This document shows positions 7,350-13,385 of a DNA stretch of 13,385 nt, piece after piece. The number at the start of each line of letters is the position of its first letter. Within the stretch, counting starts at the first letter, position 1. This DNA comes from Candidatus Peribacteria bacterium (GTDB lineage: Bacteria > Patescibacteria > JAEDAM01 > Absconditabacterales > Absconditicoccaceae), in NCBI GenBank assembly GCA_031261265.1, contig JAISKI010000006.1, positions 1-13,385 on the forward strand. Direction: 5' to 3'. The position numbers and the translations under genes are program-made. The notes under the pieces are model-generated. The model was not told the DNA's origin, did no database searches, and was given only the letters and a program-made list of their open reading frames with translations.

Positions 7350-9596
7350 ATGGCAGATATCCCACAGACTCCCACTTCTCTCTCTAATGACCCTGTTTCT
7401 CTGGCCCATCCAGGTAATGAGTTGAATATTTTTTTCAATCAATATCAATTCAATATTATCAAGATGTACAGGAAGATTCACCGTTTTCTGTTTAAAAATG
7501 GGATTTTTGTGTTCATGGGAATTCTTGCTCTGGTGATCGTGAATATTCTCAGTAATCAACCTCTGAATGCAAATCAGATTTTTTTTTCTACTACTTCTAC
7601 TGCTCTCCCTCTGGCAAGAACTGCTCGAAATAAACAGCTCTCTCAGCAGGGGAATTTGGATATAGAAGTCCTGATCCCTTATGGAGAGAGTGAAATGAAA
7701 GAAGGACTTCTTTCTACTAAAAGCAATCTGGCTATCTACCAAGGAGTTGTGCTTCCGAGGGTATTTAGTATTTTCCAAGGAGAACAGCTTTTGGATATGG
7801 AAAAATTTACCAATAAACAGACGACAAGTGGGGATTTAGTGGGAGTTATTGATCAATTGATTTTTTCTCCCATGCTCCAAACTTCGAATTTATCGTTTCA
7901 ACCGAGTCTCTCGCTACAGAAAGGAATTATTTCAGATTTTAATCTCCAATGTCTCAATGAACAGAAGCTTTCTCCTATCCTTTGTGATAAATTTTTAGCT
8001 AGCTTCTATGAGAATGGAAGATTCTATAATGTAGGGGCATATAAAGATGATATGGAGCTTCTTTTGAAGGTGATAAAAGATAAAGAACCACTTTGTACTC
8101 TGATGTATGATACTACGCTTTATCACAGAGCGATTTATCCGGTATTTAATGATCTGATTTTACAATGTAGTACTGCACAAATTCAGCAATATAGAGAGCT
8201 TACCAATTTTATTGAGGTGGAGCAGGAACTCAGCAAGAGTTTTGTTTCTTCGACGGTTTATAGCAATAAATCCGTTAATGCGTATAAATTGATGTCGCTC
8301 CAACAAATTCTTTATAAAAATCTTTTAGCGGGAATTTTGAATAAAACGTACCTTTCCAGTTATCTCGACTATGCTCAGAATTTGATCAATAGAAATAATG
8401 GAAATGATAGGTATATTCTGCCTCTCTATAAAGATATCCTTTATCGAATCAATAATGCAGTGCTTTTGCCCAGATTGGAAACGAGTGATAATAAAACTCT
8501 TTCTAGGGCGGAGACTCAGCAATTAATTGATAAAATTAATCAATTAAACAAAGGAAATACTGCTTTGGGTACGGTTGGATTGGAAAAACAGCTTACTACT
8601 GCAGGTTTGGTGCAACAAAGAGAAATCTGAGTTATCGCTACTACTACCAAAGATATCGAAGAATTACTCAAACCTATTTTGGATCTCAAAGATCGTCTCA
8701 AGATTCAGTCTTATCAAATTTCTGAGGAAAGAGATACCGTTGCTTTTAATATGGAGATTTTTAGTAGTGATATCACGGAGGCTTTGGGCGTGAATCTGAG
8801 GGCAAAGGTAGTACTGTATAAAGATAAAAGTACCCTTTACGTTCAAAATATTACCATCCTCAATGAGCCAGATGTGAATGAGTTTATTCAGAGTTATTTA
8901 GCTACTGCTAAGATTTCCTTTATTCAGTTGCTTAATGTGATTGATGAAAATGTAGGTTTGTATCATGAGGAAAAGACAGGAAATGAAACTAAAACTCTGT
9001 GTGAAGTGATTCAATGAATGTCTACTAAGGCGATTCTCGTGAATTGTAATGATCATTTGGTGGATATGATCCAAGCGGGGATCAGCTATACCTTTATTGT
9101 AGAGGAGGAAGTCTTGGTGGATGTGGTGATTTCTGATCCTGTTTTGGAGGCTCAAATTAAAGCAATGCTGAAAAACAGTTTGATTACTATTAATACTACC
9201 TATTCATTAATTGAGGATATCCTTGATAAAAAGCCAGTAGTTGCTGAAGATAAATACATTGAACAAAAGCTGATTATTACGGAAAGAATGAAACTTTATC
9301 TTAATACTTCACCAAAGATTACGGTTTTGGAGGGACCTGTGTTTGAGGTTGTCTTTACCTTGGGAGAATTTACCTTAAAAGGGACGTATGATGTGGTGAC
9401 CAATGTGATTTCTAGAATTTATTATGTGATTCCCAATCTGGATGAAACCTTATTGATCAGAAACTTTAGTTTGCCTATAGATGATGCGGATAAGGAAAAT
9501 CTTGCTCATCTTGCTAATAATCCGAGGGCGGTTTTGAGTGTTTTCAATCCAATGGCTTTTGAGAGGTATGAAAAGTTGTCTCAGCAACAAAAATAG
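7350..9596 (+). CDS. Large membrane-anchored protein of unknown function, 748 aa
   Basis: Not recognised. Standard-code reading breaks it into three ORFs. UGA at 8628-8630 (residue 427) and 9015-9017 (residue 556) as Gly joins them in a single frame. Layout: an N-terminal cytoplasmic tail of about 48 residues, one TM helix at about 51-68 (GIFVFMGILALVIVNILSNQ), then about 680 residues outside. The first exported half is helical and holds four Cys (…LQCLNEQKLSPILCDKF…, …EPLCTLM…, …LILQCSTAQ…). The second half has β-rich segments (…DTVAFNMEIFSSDITEALG…, …GEFTLKGTYDVV…). No catalytic motif is evident, and the exposed part could be a scaffold or an envelope assembly subunit. An in-frame ATG at 7272 exists upstream but lies before the promoter. 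It stops 8 bases before the next gene. Confidence 0.82.
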
Positions 9597-9600
9597 GAGG
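9595..9600 (+). promoter_or_regulatory. Canonical Shine-Dalgarno for the 83-aa ORF
   Basis: AGGAGG overlaps the stop codon of the 748-aa gene and sits 4 bases before ATG 9605. The other starts I examined in this window lack a recognisable SD, so this one is conspicuous and is the main support for the small ORF downstream. Confidence 0.5.
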
Positions 9601-9604
9601 TAAA

Positions 9605-9856
9605 ATGATTTTTATTCACACTTTTTTTGCGTTTCCTTCGGAGAGATACTTTCTTTTGTGTATTGCTATGGAGGTTTGGAATACGGATGCTTTGCCGAAA
9701 CCCACCCCGCATTTGATTAAAAAAGAGGCGGATCCCATCAGCAAAGCTTGAGGTTGGTTTGCTATTTTACGGATTGGCTACGAATGGGCTAGTGAAAGCT
9801 CGAAGTGTGATATTGATTTGTTGCTGACTTGCTGATGATTTGTTCTTCTAAAATAG
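9605..9856 (+). CDS. Small hypothetical protein, 83 aa (three UGA codons)
   Basis: Unrecognised. ATG 9605 has a canonical SD, and the frame ends in TAG right at the foot of a terminator hairpin, so position and signals favour a real gene. It needs three UGA codons as Gly (9749-9751 and two consecutive ones at 9833-9838). The sequence is short, hydrophobic at the start (MIFIHTFFAFPSERYFLLCI) and again around KAGGWFAIL-x-IGYEW, where x is CGG (9770-9772). Three Cys (19, 68, 76) are present. It has no family resemblance, its composition differs from the neighbours, and the two adjacent UGA codons are unusual. It could be a spurious frame in a decaying 3' region. Confidence 0.5.
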
Positions 9857-9891
9857 AAAAAAGACAGCCTATACTTTGGCTATCTTTTTTT
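9857..9891. terminator. Bidirectional intrinsic terminator
   Basis: AAAAA-AGACAGCC, loop TATACTTT (9870-9877), GGCTATCT-TTTTTT. The arms are 9862-9869 and 9878-9885. On the minus-strand transcript all eight positions pair, with one U·G wobble; on the plus-strand transcript the same position is a C·A mismatch. It should therefore be more efficient for the ribosomal operon than for the convergent plus-strand genes. Confidence 0.85.
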
Positions 9892-9911
9892 GGTGAAAGT
9901 ATTTAGAAAAA

Positions 9912-10331
9912 TTATCTTACTTCTCCTTTTAGTACCATTCTGGCTTTTACTGGCAATTTTTTAGAGGCACTTTCAATCACTTTTTCTGCAGTATCACGAT
10001 CAAGCCCCGTAAATTCAAAGATGATTTTTCCTCTTCTTACGGGTGCTGCGTATCCATCTACATCAGATTTTCCTGATCCCATCGGCATTTCCAGTCCTCT
10101 TTTGGTAATTGGAGTATCTGGAAAGACTCTCATCCAGATTTGTCCCGTTTTTCTGGTATGTCTTACGATTACCTTTCTGGCTGCTTCGAGTTGTTTATTG
10201 GTGAGCACTCCACTCGTGGTAGCTTTAAGTCCAAAATCTCCGAAAGCAACGGTATTTCCTCTGGTCGCCACTCCTTTGAGATGTGGTCTGAATTGCTTTC
10301 TATGTTTCCATCTTTTTGGTGTCAATAACAT
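9912..10331 (-). CDS. rplP: 50S ribosomal protein uL16
   Basis: 139 residues with the L16 pattern: MLLTPKRWKHRKQFR, KGVATRGNTVAFGDFGLKA, QLEAARKVIVRHTRKTGQIW, MRVFPDTPITKR, EMPMGSGK and GKIIFEFTGL. L16 organises the A site and peptidyl-transferase region of the large subunit. Two positions often Trp in other bacteria (the W of GW-ITxxQ and the EyW before the PG turn) are V and Y here, encoded by ordinary codons, so they say nothing about CGA. No UGA or CGA is used. It is the last gene of the operon and ends just before the terminator. L29 and S17, which normally come next, are absent. Confidence 0.96.
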   Translation of the reverse strand: MLLTPKRWKHRKQFRPHLKGVATRGNTVAFGDFGLKATTSGVLTNKQLEAARKVIVRHTRKTGQIWMRVFPDTPITKRGLEMPMGSGKSDVDGYAAPVRRGKIIFEFTGLDRDTAEKVIESASKKLPVKARMVLKGEVR

Positions 10332-10360
10332 CGTGATAGGTACAAATAATTAAAAGATTT

Positions 10361-11026
10361 CTATTCCAACACAGGTTTCTTATTCTTTTTTACTGATGAG
10401 TATTGGGTTCCTTTCTGGATCCAAACTTTGATTCCAAGCACTCCGTATTTTGTCATGGCTTGTAAGTAATGGTAGTCGATATCTGATCTGAAGGTCTGCA
10501 AAGACACTCTACCATCAATGAAGTGTTCCGTTCTGGCGATATCTGCTCCATTCAATCTTCCTCCGATTTGTACCTTTACTCCATCAGCACCTTTTTCCAT
10601 AATTTTGGAAACGGTATTTTTGATGACTTTTCTATAGGGCATACGATTTTCGATTTGAGTAGCAATGAATTCTGCCATTACACGAGCTGATAACTCTGGT
10701 GTACGAACTTCTTTCACATTAATTTTGAAGTCTTTATGGAATTTTTCTTTCAGCTTTTTTTCAACTTCTTTGATTTTATCACCATTCTTTCCCATGATTA
10801 CTCCAACTTTGGTAGCGAAAAGGATAACTTCTCCTTCTTTTGCAGTTTTTCTGAGAATTACCTTAGAAATTCCTGCACGAGGAAAGGATTTATCGATGAA
10901 GTTTCTCATCTGAATATCTTCGATAAAGAAATCAGCACCTTGTCTTTGGCTTTTTGCGAACCATTCAGACGGTCGAGATTTCATTATTCCCACTCTCATT
11001 CCAACTGGATTTACTTTTTGTCCCAT
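10361..11026 (-). CDS. rpsC: 30S ribosomal protein uS3
   Basis: 221 residues: MGQKVNPVGMRVGI, a KH domain with GVIMGKNGDKIKEVEKKL (the GxxG loop at about residues 79-82), VRTPELSARVMAEFIATQIE, GRLNGADIARTEHF and GVLGIKVWIQKG. S3 lines the mRNA entry tunnel of the small subunit. CGA at 10975-10973 (residue 18) lies in KS-x-PSEWFA, where E. coli has KPWNSTWFA, so the codon aligns with the first of two conserved tryptophans; the second (residue 22) uses TGG. It has no SD, and its ATG follows the L22 stop by 10 bases. Confidence 0.97.
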   Translation of the reverse strand: MGQKVNPVGMRVGIMKSRPSEWFAKSQRQGADFFIEDIQMRNFIDKSFPRAGISKVILRKTAKEGEVILFATKVGVIMGKNGDKIKEVEKKLKEKFHKDFKINVKEVRTPELSARVMAEFIATQIENRMPYRKVIKNTVSKIMEKGADGVKVQIGGRLNGADIARTEHFIDGRVSLQTFRSDIDYHYLQAMTKYGVLGIKVWIQKGTQYSSVKKNKKPVLE

Positions 11027-11036
11027 ATTGTGAAGA

Positions 11037-11372
11037 TTATTTAGTAGTTAAAACGACTTTGACATAAGCTCTATACTTTTCGTAATGACTGATCCTCGAA
11101 CGAGAAACAAATCTTACTCTCTTGATTTTTGGTCCTCTTCCTACCTCAATAGTACCGATCCGCAAATCATCCAAAGCTAATCCTTTATTTGTCACGGCAT
11201 TTGCGGTAGCAGATTTTAAGAGTTTATGGAGGGTTCTGGCACCTTTTTTAGGCATATGCTCTAAAAGGCTGAATGCATCTTTCACTTTTTTCCCTCTCAC
11301 GAGGTCGGCAATCAGATTTAGTTTTTTGTCTGAGAGCAATGCATATTTCAATGTTGCACTTACTTGTGTCAT
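11037..11372 (-). CDS. rplV: 50S ribosomal protein uL22
   Basis: 111 residues: KYALLSDKKLNLIADLVRGK, LLEHMPKKGARTLHKLLKSA, ANAVTNKGLALDDL and GPKIKRVRFVSRSRIS, the L22 pattern including the loop that lines the exit tunnel. CGG at 11162-11160 (residue 71, DDL-x-IGTIEV) sits at a position that is Tyr or Lys in other bacteria, so it could be Trp or Arg. Part of the ribosomal operon, with a 52-base gap from S19 and 10 bases to S3. Confidence 0.96.
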   Translation of the reverse strand: MTQVSATLKYALLSDKKLNLIADLVRGKKVKDAFSLLEHMPKKGARTLHKLLKSATANAVTNKGLALDDLRIGTIEVGRGPKIKRVRFVSRSRISHYEKYRAYVKVVLTTK

Positions 11373-11424
11373 ATCAACAAAGTTTTAATAGGTAAATAAA
11401 GTAATAGTTCAAGCGGTTGAACGA

Positions 11425-11682
11425 CTAGAAAGGATGTCCTTTGAAAGTTCTCGTTAAGACAAACTCTCCTAATCTATGTCAAAGCATATCTTCCGTCACA
11501 TATACACTGACGAATTGTTTTCCATTGTGCACTGCGAAGGTGAATCCAACCATCTCAGGGATAATTTGACAAGCTCTATCCCACACTTTGATGATTTTTT
11601 TATCTCCACTTGCATTCATTTTGGTGACTTTGCGAAGGATTTTTTCGTTCACATAGAAACCTTTTTTTAGCGACCTAGCCAT
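11425..11682 (-). CDS. rpsS: 30S ribosomal protein uS19
   Basis: 85 residues, of normal length only when UGA (11481-11479) is read as Gly 68. The frame then continues through [20 protein letters not shown] to a TAG stop. The Gly falls in the invariant GHKLGEF motif that closes the protein. Other family marks are MARSLKKGFYV, IIKVWDRACQIIPEMVGFTF and AVHNGKQFV. A standard-code caller would truncate it by 18 residues. S19 sits in the head of the small subunit with S13. The gap to L2 is 35 bases. Confidence 0.97.
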
Positions 11683-11717
11683 ACTTTAGTAGTAATAATA
11701 AGGTAAATAAATCTGAT

Positions 11718-12560
11718 TTATTTTGTTCTCCTAGACACAATAAATTTTTCTGACCATTTTTTACTGGTCCTGGTTTTGATTCCTGCTGCTACTCTTTTTC
11801 CTGAAAAGGATTTCTGCATTTTCAATCCGATAGGTGAATGAGCTTCACCTCCTCCATGAGGATGGTCAACGGGGTTCATATTTTTTCCGAGCACTCTTCC
11901 TTTCTTTCCCATTCGTCTGATACGACCAGCTTTTCCGATCACTACATTTTTGTGTTGTTCATTTCCGATTACTCCAATGGTAGCTCGGCAGTTTTCGTTG
12001 AATTTACGAACTTCCCCAGAAGGCATCTTGATAAATACTAAATGGTTTGCTTCGTCACGACCTGAGATCAGAGCGGATGAACCAGCAGTTTTGATGATCT
12101 TTCCTGTAGAGAATGGAGTAATCTCCAGATTATGTACATTCATACCTTCAGGAATATCTTTCAATTGCTTTCTATTTCCATTTGCAATTGGGGCGTCAGC
12201 TCCACTCATTACCGCATCTCCTACTTTTGCACCATTCCAAGCGAGAGCATATCTTTTCTCTCCATCAGCATAGTTGAGCAAAACGATTCTAGAGGTCCTA
12301 TAAGGATCGTATTCGATACTTGCAACTTTTGCAGGAATCCCAGCTTTATCATATCCTTTGAAATCCACAAGCCTATAGAGTCTTTTGTGTCCTCCTCCCA
12401 TTCGGCGAGAAGTGATGCGACCCTGATTGTTTCTTCCTCCAGTTTTCCCGATAAAGACGGTCAGTGATTTTTCTGGCTTATTTGTAGTGAGGTCAGAGAA
12501 GTCATATCCCACCATAAATCTTCTGGATGGGGTATAAGGCTTATATTTTTTCAATGCCAT
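11718..12560 (-). CDS. rplB: 50S ribosomal protein uL2
   Basis: 280 residues: MALKKYKPYTPSRRFM, NKPEKSL, GGRNNQGRIT, GGGHKRLYRLVDFK, VASIEYDPYRTSRI, GEKRYALAWNGAKVGD, NVVIGKAGRIR, MNPVDHPHGGGEAHSPIG and KKWSEKFIVSRRTK. L2 is needed for subunit joining and supports the peptidyl-transferase centre; the VDHPHGGGE loop is intact. CGA appears three times. Residue 216 (11915-11913) aligns with the invariant Trp of GKAGRSRW. Residue 53 (SR-x-MGGGHK) replaces a usual His. Residue 192 (NC-x-ATIG) is a position that is Arg in some bacteria and aromatic in others. It has no UGA and no SD. Confidence 0.97.
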   Translation of the reverse strand: MALKKYKPYTPSRRFMVGYDFSDLTTNKPEKSLTVFIGKTGGRNNQGRITSRRMGGGHKRLYRLVDFKGYDKAGIPAKVASIEYDPYRTSRIVLLNYADGEKRYALAWNGAKVGDAVMSGADAPIANGNRKQLKDIPEGMNVHNLEITPFSTGKIIKTAGSSALISGRDEANHLVFIKMPSGEVRKFNENCRATIGVIGNEQHKNVVIGKAGRIRRMGKKGRVLGKNMNPVDHPHGGGEAHSPIGLKMQKSFSGKRVAAGIKTRTSKKWSEKFIVSRRTK

Positions 12561-12613
12561 TGGTGATAAAATAGAATTATAAATCTGAATTAGGTGGTGG
12601 GGTTATTTTTTTA

Positions 12614-12955
12614 CTATACTCCGATTTCTATCTTTTCTTTTTCAGAAAGAGTGACGATAGCTTTTTTGTACTCAGCTCTTACTAATTTTCTCTGAGAACG
12701 TCCTTTAAAAGGTACACTTACCATATTAATTTTCAAAGGGTGTACTTTATAAAGATACTCGATAGCTTGTTTTACATCGTTTTTATTTGCATCTCAATGC
12801 ACTTTGAACGCGTATTTTTGCTCAGATTCTTGAGCTTTGTGAGTTTTCTCAGTAAGAAGAGGCGACAAGATAATATCGTAAGGCGAAAAGGTTTTGAGTG
12901 CCTTTGGTGCCACAGATTTCTTTGCTCTCTGTTGAAGTTTTTCTCTAAAGGTCAT
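12614..12955 (-). CDS. rplW: 50S ribosomal protein uL23
   Basis: With UGA at 12796-12794 read as Gly 54, the minus strand encodes 113 residues that fit L23: YDIILSPLLTEKTHKAQESE, KYAFKVHGDANKNDVKQAIE, YLYKVHPLKINMVSVP and YKKAIVTLSEKEKIEIGV. The N terminus carries about 25 extra basic residues before the family core. L23 sits at the exit of the peptide tunnel and is the docking site for trigger factor and SRP. It has no long standard-code ORF, so it is easy to overlook. It is the first gene of the operon here: L4, L3 and S10, usually upstream, are not present. Confidence 0.94.
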
Positions 12956-12961
12956 TGGTGA

Positions 12962-13000
12962 CAAGATTACTGAAGATTAAAAAAAGATTTCTGAAGATTA
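12962..13000 (-). repeat. 18-bp direct repeat in the leader of the ribosomal operon
   Basis: CAAGATTACTGAAGATTA (12962-12979, + strand) and AAAGATTTCTGAAGATTA (12983-13000) agree at 16 of 18 positions and start 21 bp apart. Both lie between the predicted transcription start and the L23 ATG. They could be binding sites for a regulator on DNA (two helical turns apart) or on the leader RNA, or a simple duplication. Confidence 0.6.
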
Positions 13001-13030
13001 TGTGTAAAGGGAAACAATTTAACGAATCTT

Positions 13031-13058
13031 TGTATATGCATTTCCTATGGAATTGCAA
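13031..13058 (-). promoter_or_regulatory. Promoter of the ribosomal protein operon
   Basis: On the minus strand TTGCAA (13058-13053), 16 bp, TATACA (13036-13031). The predicted start near 13024 gives a leader of about 68 nt before L23. A promoter here agrees with L23 being the first gene of the transcript. Confidence 0.5.
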
Positions 13059-13059
13059 G

Positions 13060-13281
13060 GGATTTTTTAGAGTTTGTTTTTCACTCGAAAAAAAATCCTG
13101 ATTCCTGGCCCAAGATAGTCTGATTTTTGCTATCTTATCACCTTAGCGAAATCCCGCTCGCTCTAGCCACTTGCTTATGTGAAGTGGTTGTAGAAGTCGG
13201 CTTTTGGAAAGATTGTCTCTTGTTTGTATAGTGATTTGAGGGAGGATTGCAAGAGGAAGTTAGGATAGATAAATTTACATT
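13060..13281. other. Non-coding stretch with small hairpins, nothing identified
   Basis: No ORF of useful length in any frame even with UGA as sense; the best is about 29 codons from 13174. Three small inverted repeats are visible: AAGATAG/CTATCTT (13112-13136), AGCGA/TCGCT (about 13144-13161) and CCACTT/AAGTGG (about 13168-13188). None is followed by a T-tract, and no tRNA T-loop (GGTTCGA) is present. The stretch could be an intergenic spacer, the end of a mobile element or an undescribed RNA. Confidence 0.4.
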
Positions 13282-13325
13282 CGAAATGCACAGGTAATAA
13301 ATATAAGATTATTACCTTTATTTCG
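13282..13325 (+). promoter_or_regulatory. Extended inverted repeat before the transposase-like start
   Basis: CGAAAT (13282-13287), then AGGTAATAA (13292-13300), loop ATATAAGA, TTATTACCT (13309-13317), and ATTTCG (13320-13325). The inner 9-bp arms are perfect; the outer 6-bp arms are also perfect but are separated from the inner ones by an unequal internal loop (4 and 2 bases). It lies 15 bases before the ATG at 13340 and could be an operator, a translation-control hairpin or part of an element end. Confidence 0.5.
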
Positions 13326-13339
13326 TGATATGGAAAGCA

Positions 13340-13385
13340 ATGCACACACAGTTATCGGAAGAAGAAAGGGAGTTAATAGCAGTAC
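13340..13385 (+). CDS. Partial CDS, possible IS30-family transposase N terminus
   Basis: The window ends after 15 codons: M-H-T-Q-L-S-E-E-E-R-E-L-I-A-V. The pattern (H/Y)-x-x-L-S-x-E-E-R-x-x-I resembles the start of the helix-turn-helix of IS30-family transposases. With so few residues it could equally be another HTH protein. No SD. An in-frame GTG at 13325 is an alternative start. Confidence 0.4.
   Translation, partial: MHTQLSEEERELIAV

Noticed and set aside
158..9596. Split ORFs as pseudogenes or frameshifts
   Set aside because: Every break is a UGA in an otherwise unbroken frame, including in essential ribosomal proteins, so reassignment explains them all.
11985..11987. CGA at L2 residue 192 (NC-x-ATIG) as evidence for Arg
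   Set aside because: E. coli and Bacillus have Arg here, but other bacteria have aromatic or other residues, so the position does not discriminate.
13063..13097. T-rich/A-rich inverted repeat as terminator
   Set aside because: The T-run precedes the stem and the A-run follows it on both strands, the wrong order for an intrinsic terminator.
13140..13200. Possible tRNA gene among the hairpins
   Set aside because: No T-loop motif, no CCA-adjacent acceptor pairing and no four-arm arrangement could be built.

Overview
The window comes from a low-GC member of the Candidate Phyla Radiation (Patescibacteria) that decodes UGA as glycine (translation table 25). About twenty UGA triplets lie inside reading frames, and several fall on invariant glycines: Fe-superoxide dismutase (…AG-PLFNN… and …NNFGSGWTW…), S19 (…MLGHRLGEF…), bL31 (MKKGIH…) and the SufB/SufD core (…LGNAKY…). 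A second deviation is visible. CGA sits where tryptophan is conserved, twice in SodB (NHQLF-W and DV-W-EHAYY), once in S3 (KS-W-PSEWFA) and once in L2 (RIR-W-MG). I recall CGA/CGG-to-Trp being reported for Absconditabacterales (SR1). The pair UGA=Gly plus CGA=Trp therefore points to Absconditabacteria rather than Gracilibacteria. All coordinates below use UGA as sense. Standard-code ORF calling breaks about half of the genes.

Left third (1-5226). A minus-strand two-TM protein (158-958) diverges from a plus-strand GatB/YqeY-domain protein (1121-1570). Next come two minus-strand envelope genes, probably cotranscribed: a secreted protein with three tandem 116-residue Ig-like repeats (2478-4172), then a membrane protein with a Thr/Lys-rich cytoplasmic repeat and an exported C-terminal domain (1591-2448). 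Back-to-back promoters at 4209-4277 separate this pair from a plus-strand pair: an 88-residue anchored peptide and a short SufB/SufD-core protein.

Middle (5187-9891). bL31 and a PH-like (DUF304-type) membrane protein form a minus-strand pair. The D/E-rich tail of the PH-like gene overlaps the Ser-rich tail of the SufD-like gene on the opposite strand. Fe-SOD and a YraN/UPF0102 protein follow on the plus strand; the SOD start lies almost at the predicted transcription start, behind a perfect 19-bp palindrome. A consensus promoter (TTGACA-17-TATACT) then drives a 748-residue membrane-anchored protein of unknown function and an 83-residue ORF, ending at a bidirectional terminator.

Right (9912-13385). 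A minus-strand ribosomal operon, L23-L2-S19-L22-S3-L16, is a shortened S10/spc-type cluster. It has its own promoter upstream of L23, a 5' leader with an 18-bp direct repeat, and ends after L16 with no L29 or S17. Beyond about 300 bases of structured non-coding DNA, the window ends in what looks like the first 15 codons of an IS30-type transposase. No tRNA, rRNA or CRISPR array was seen.
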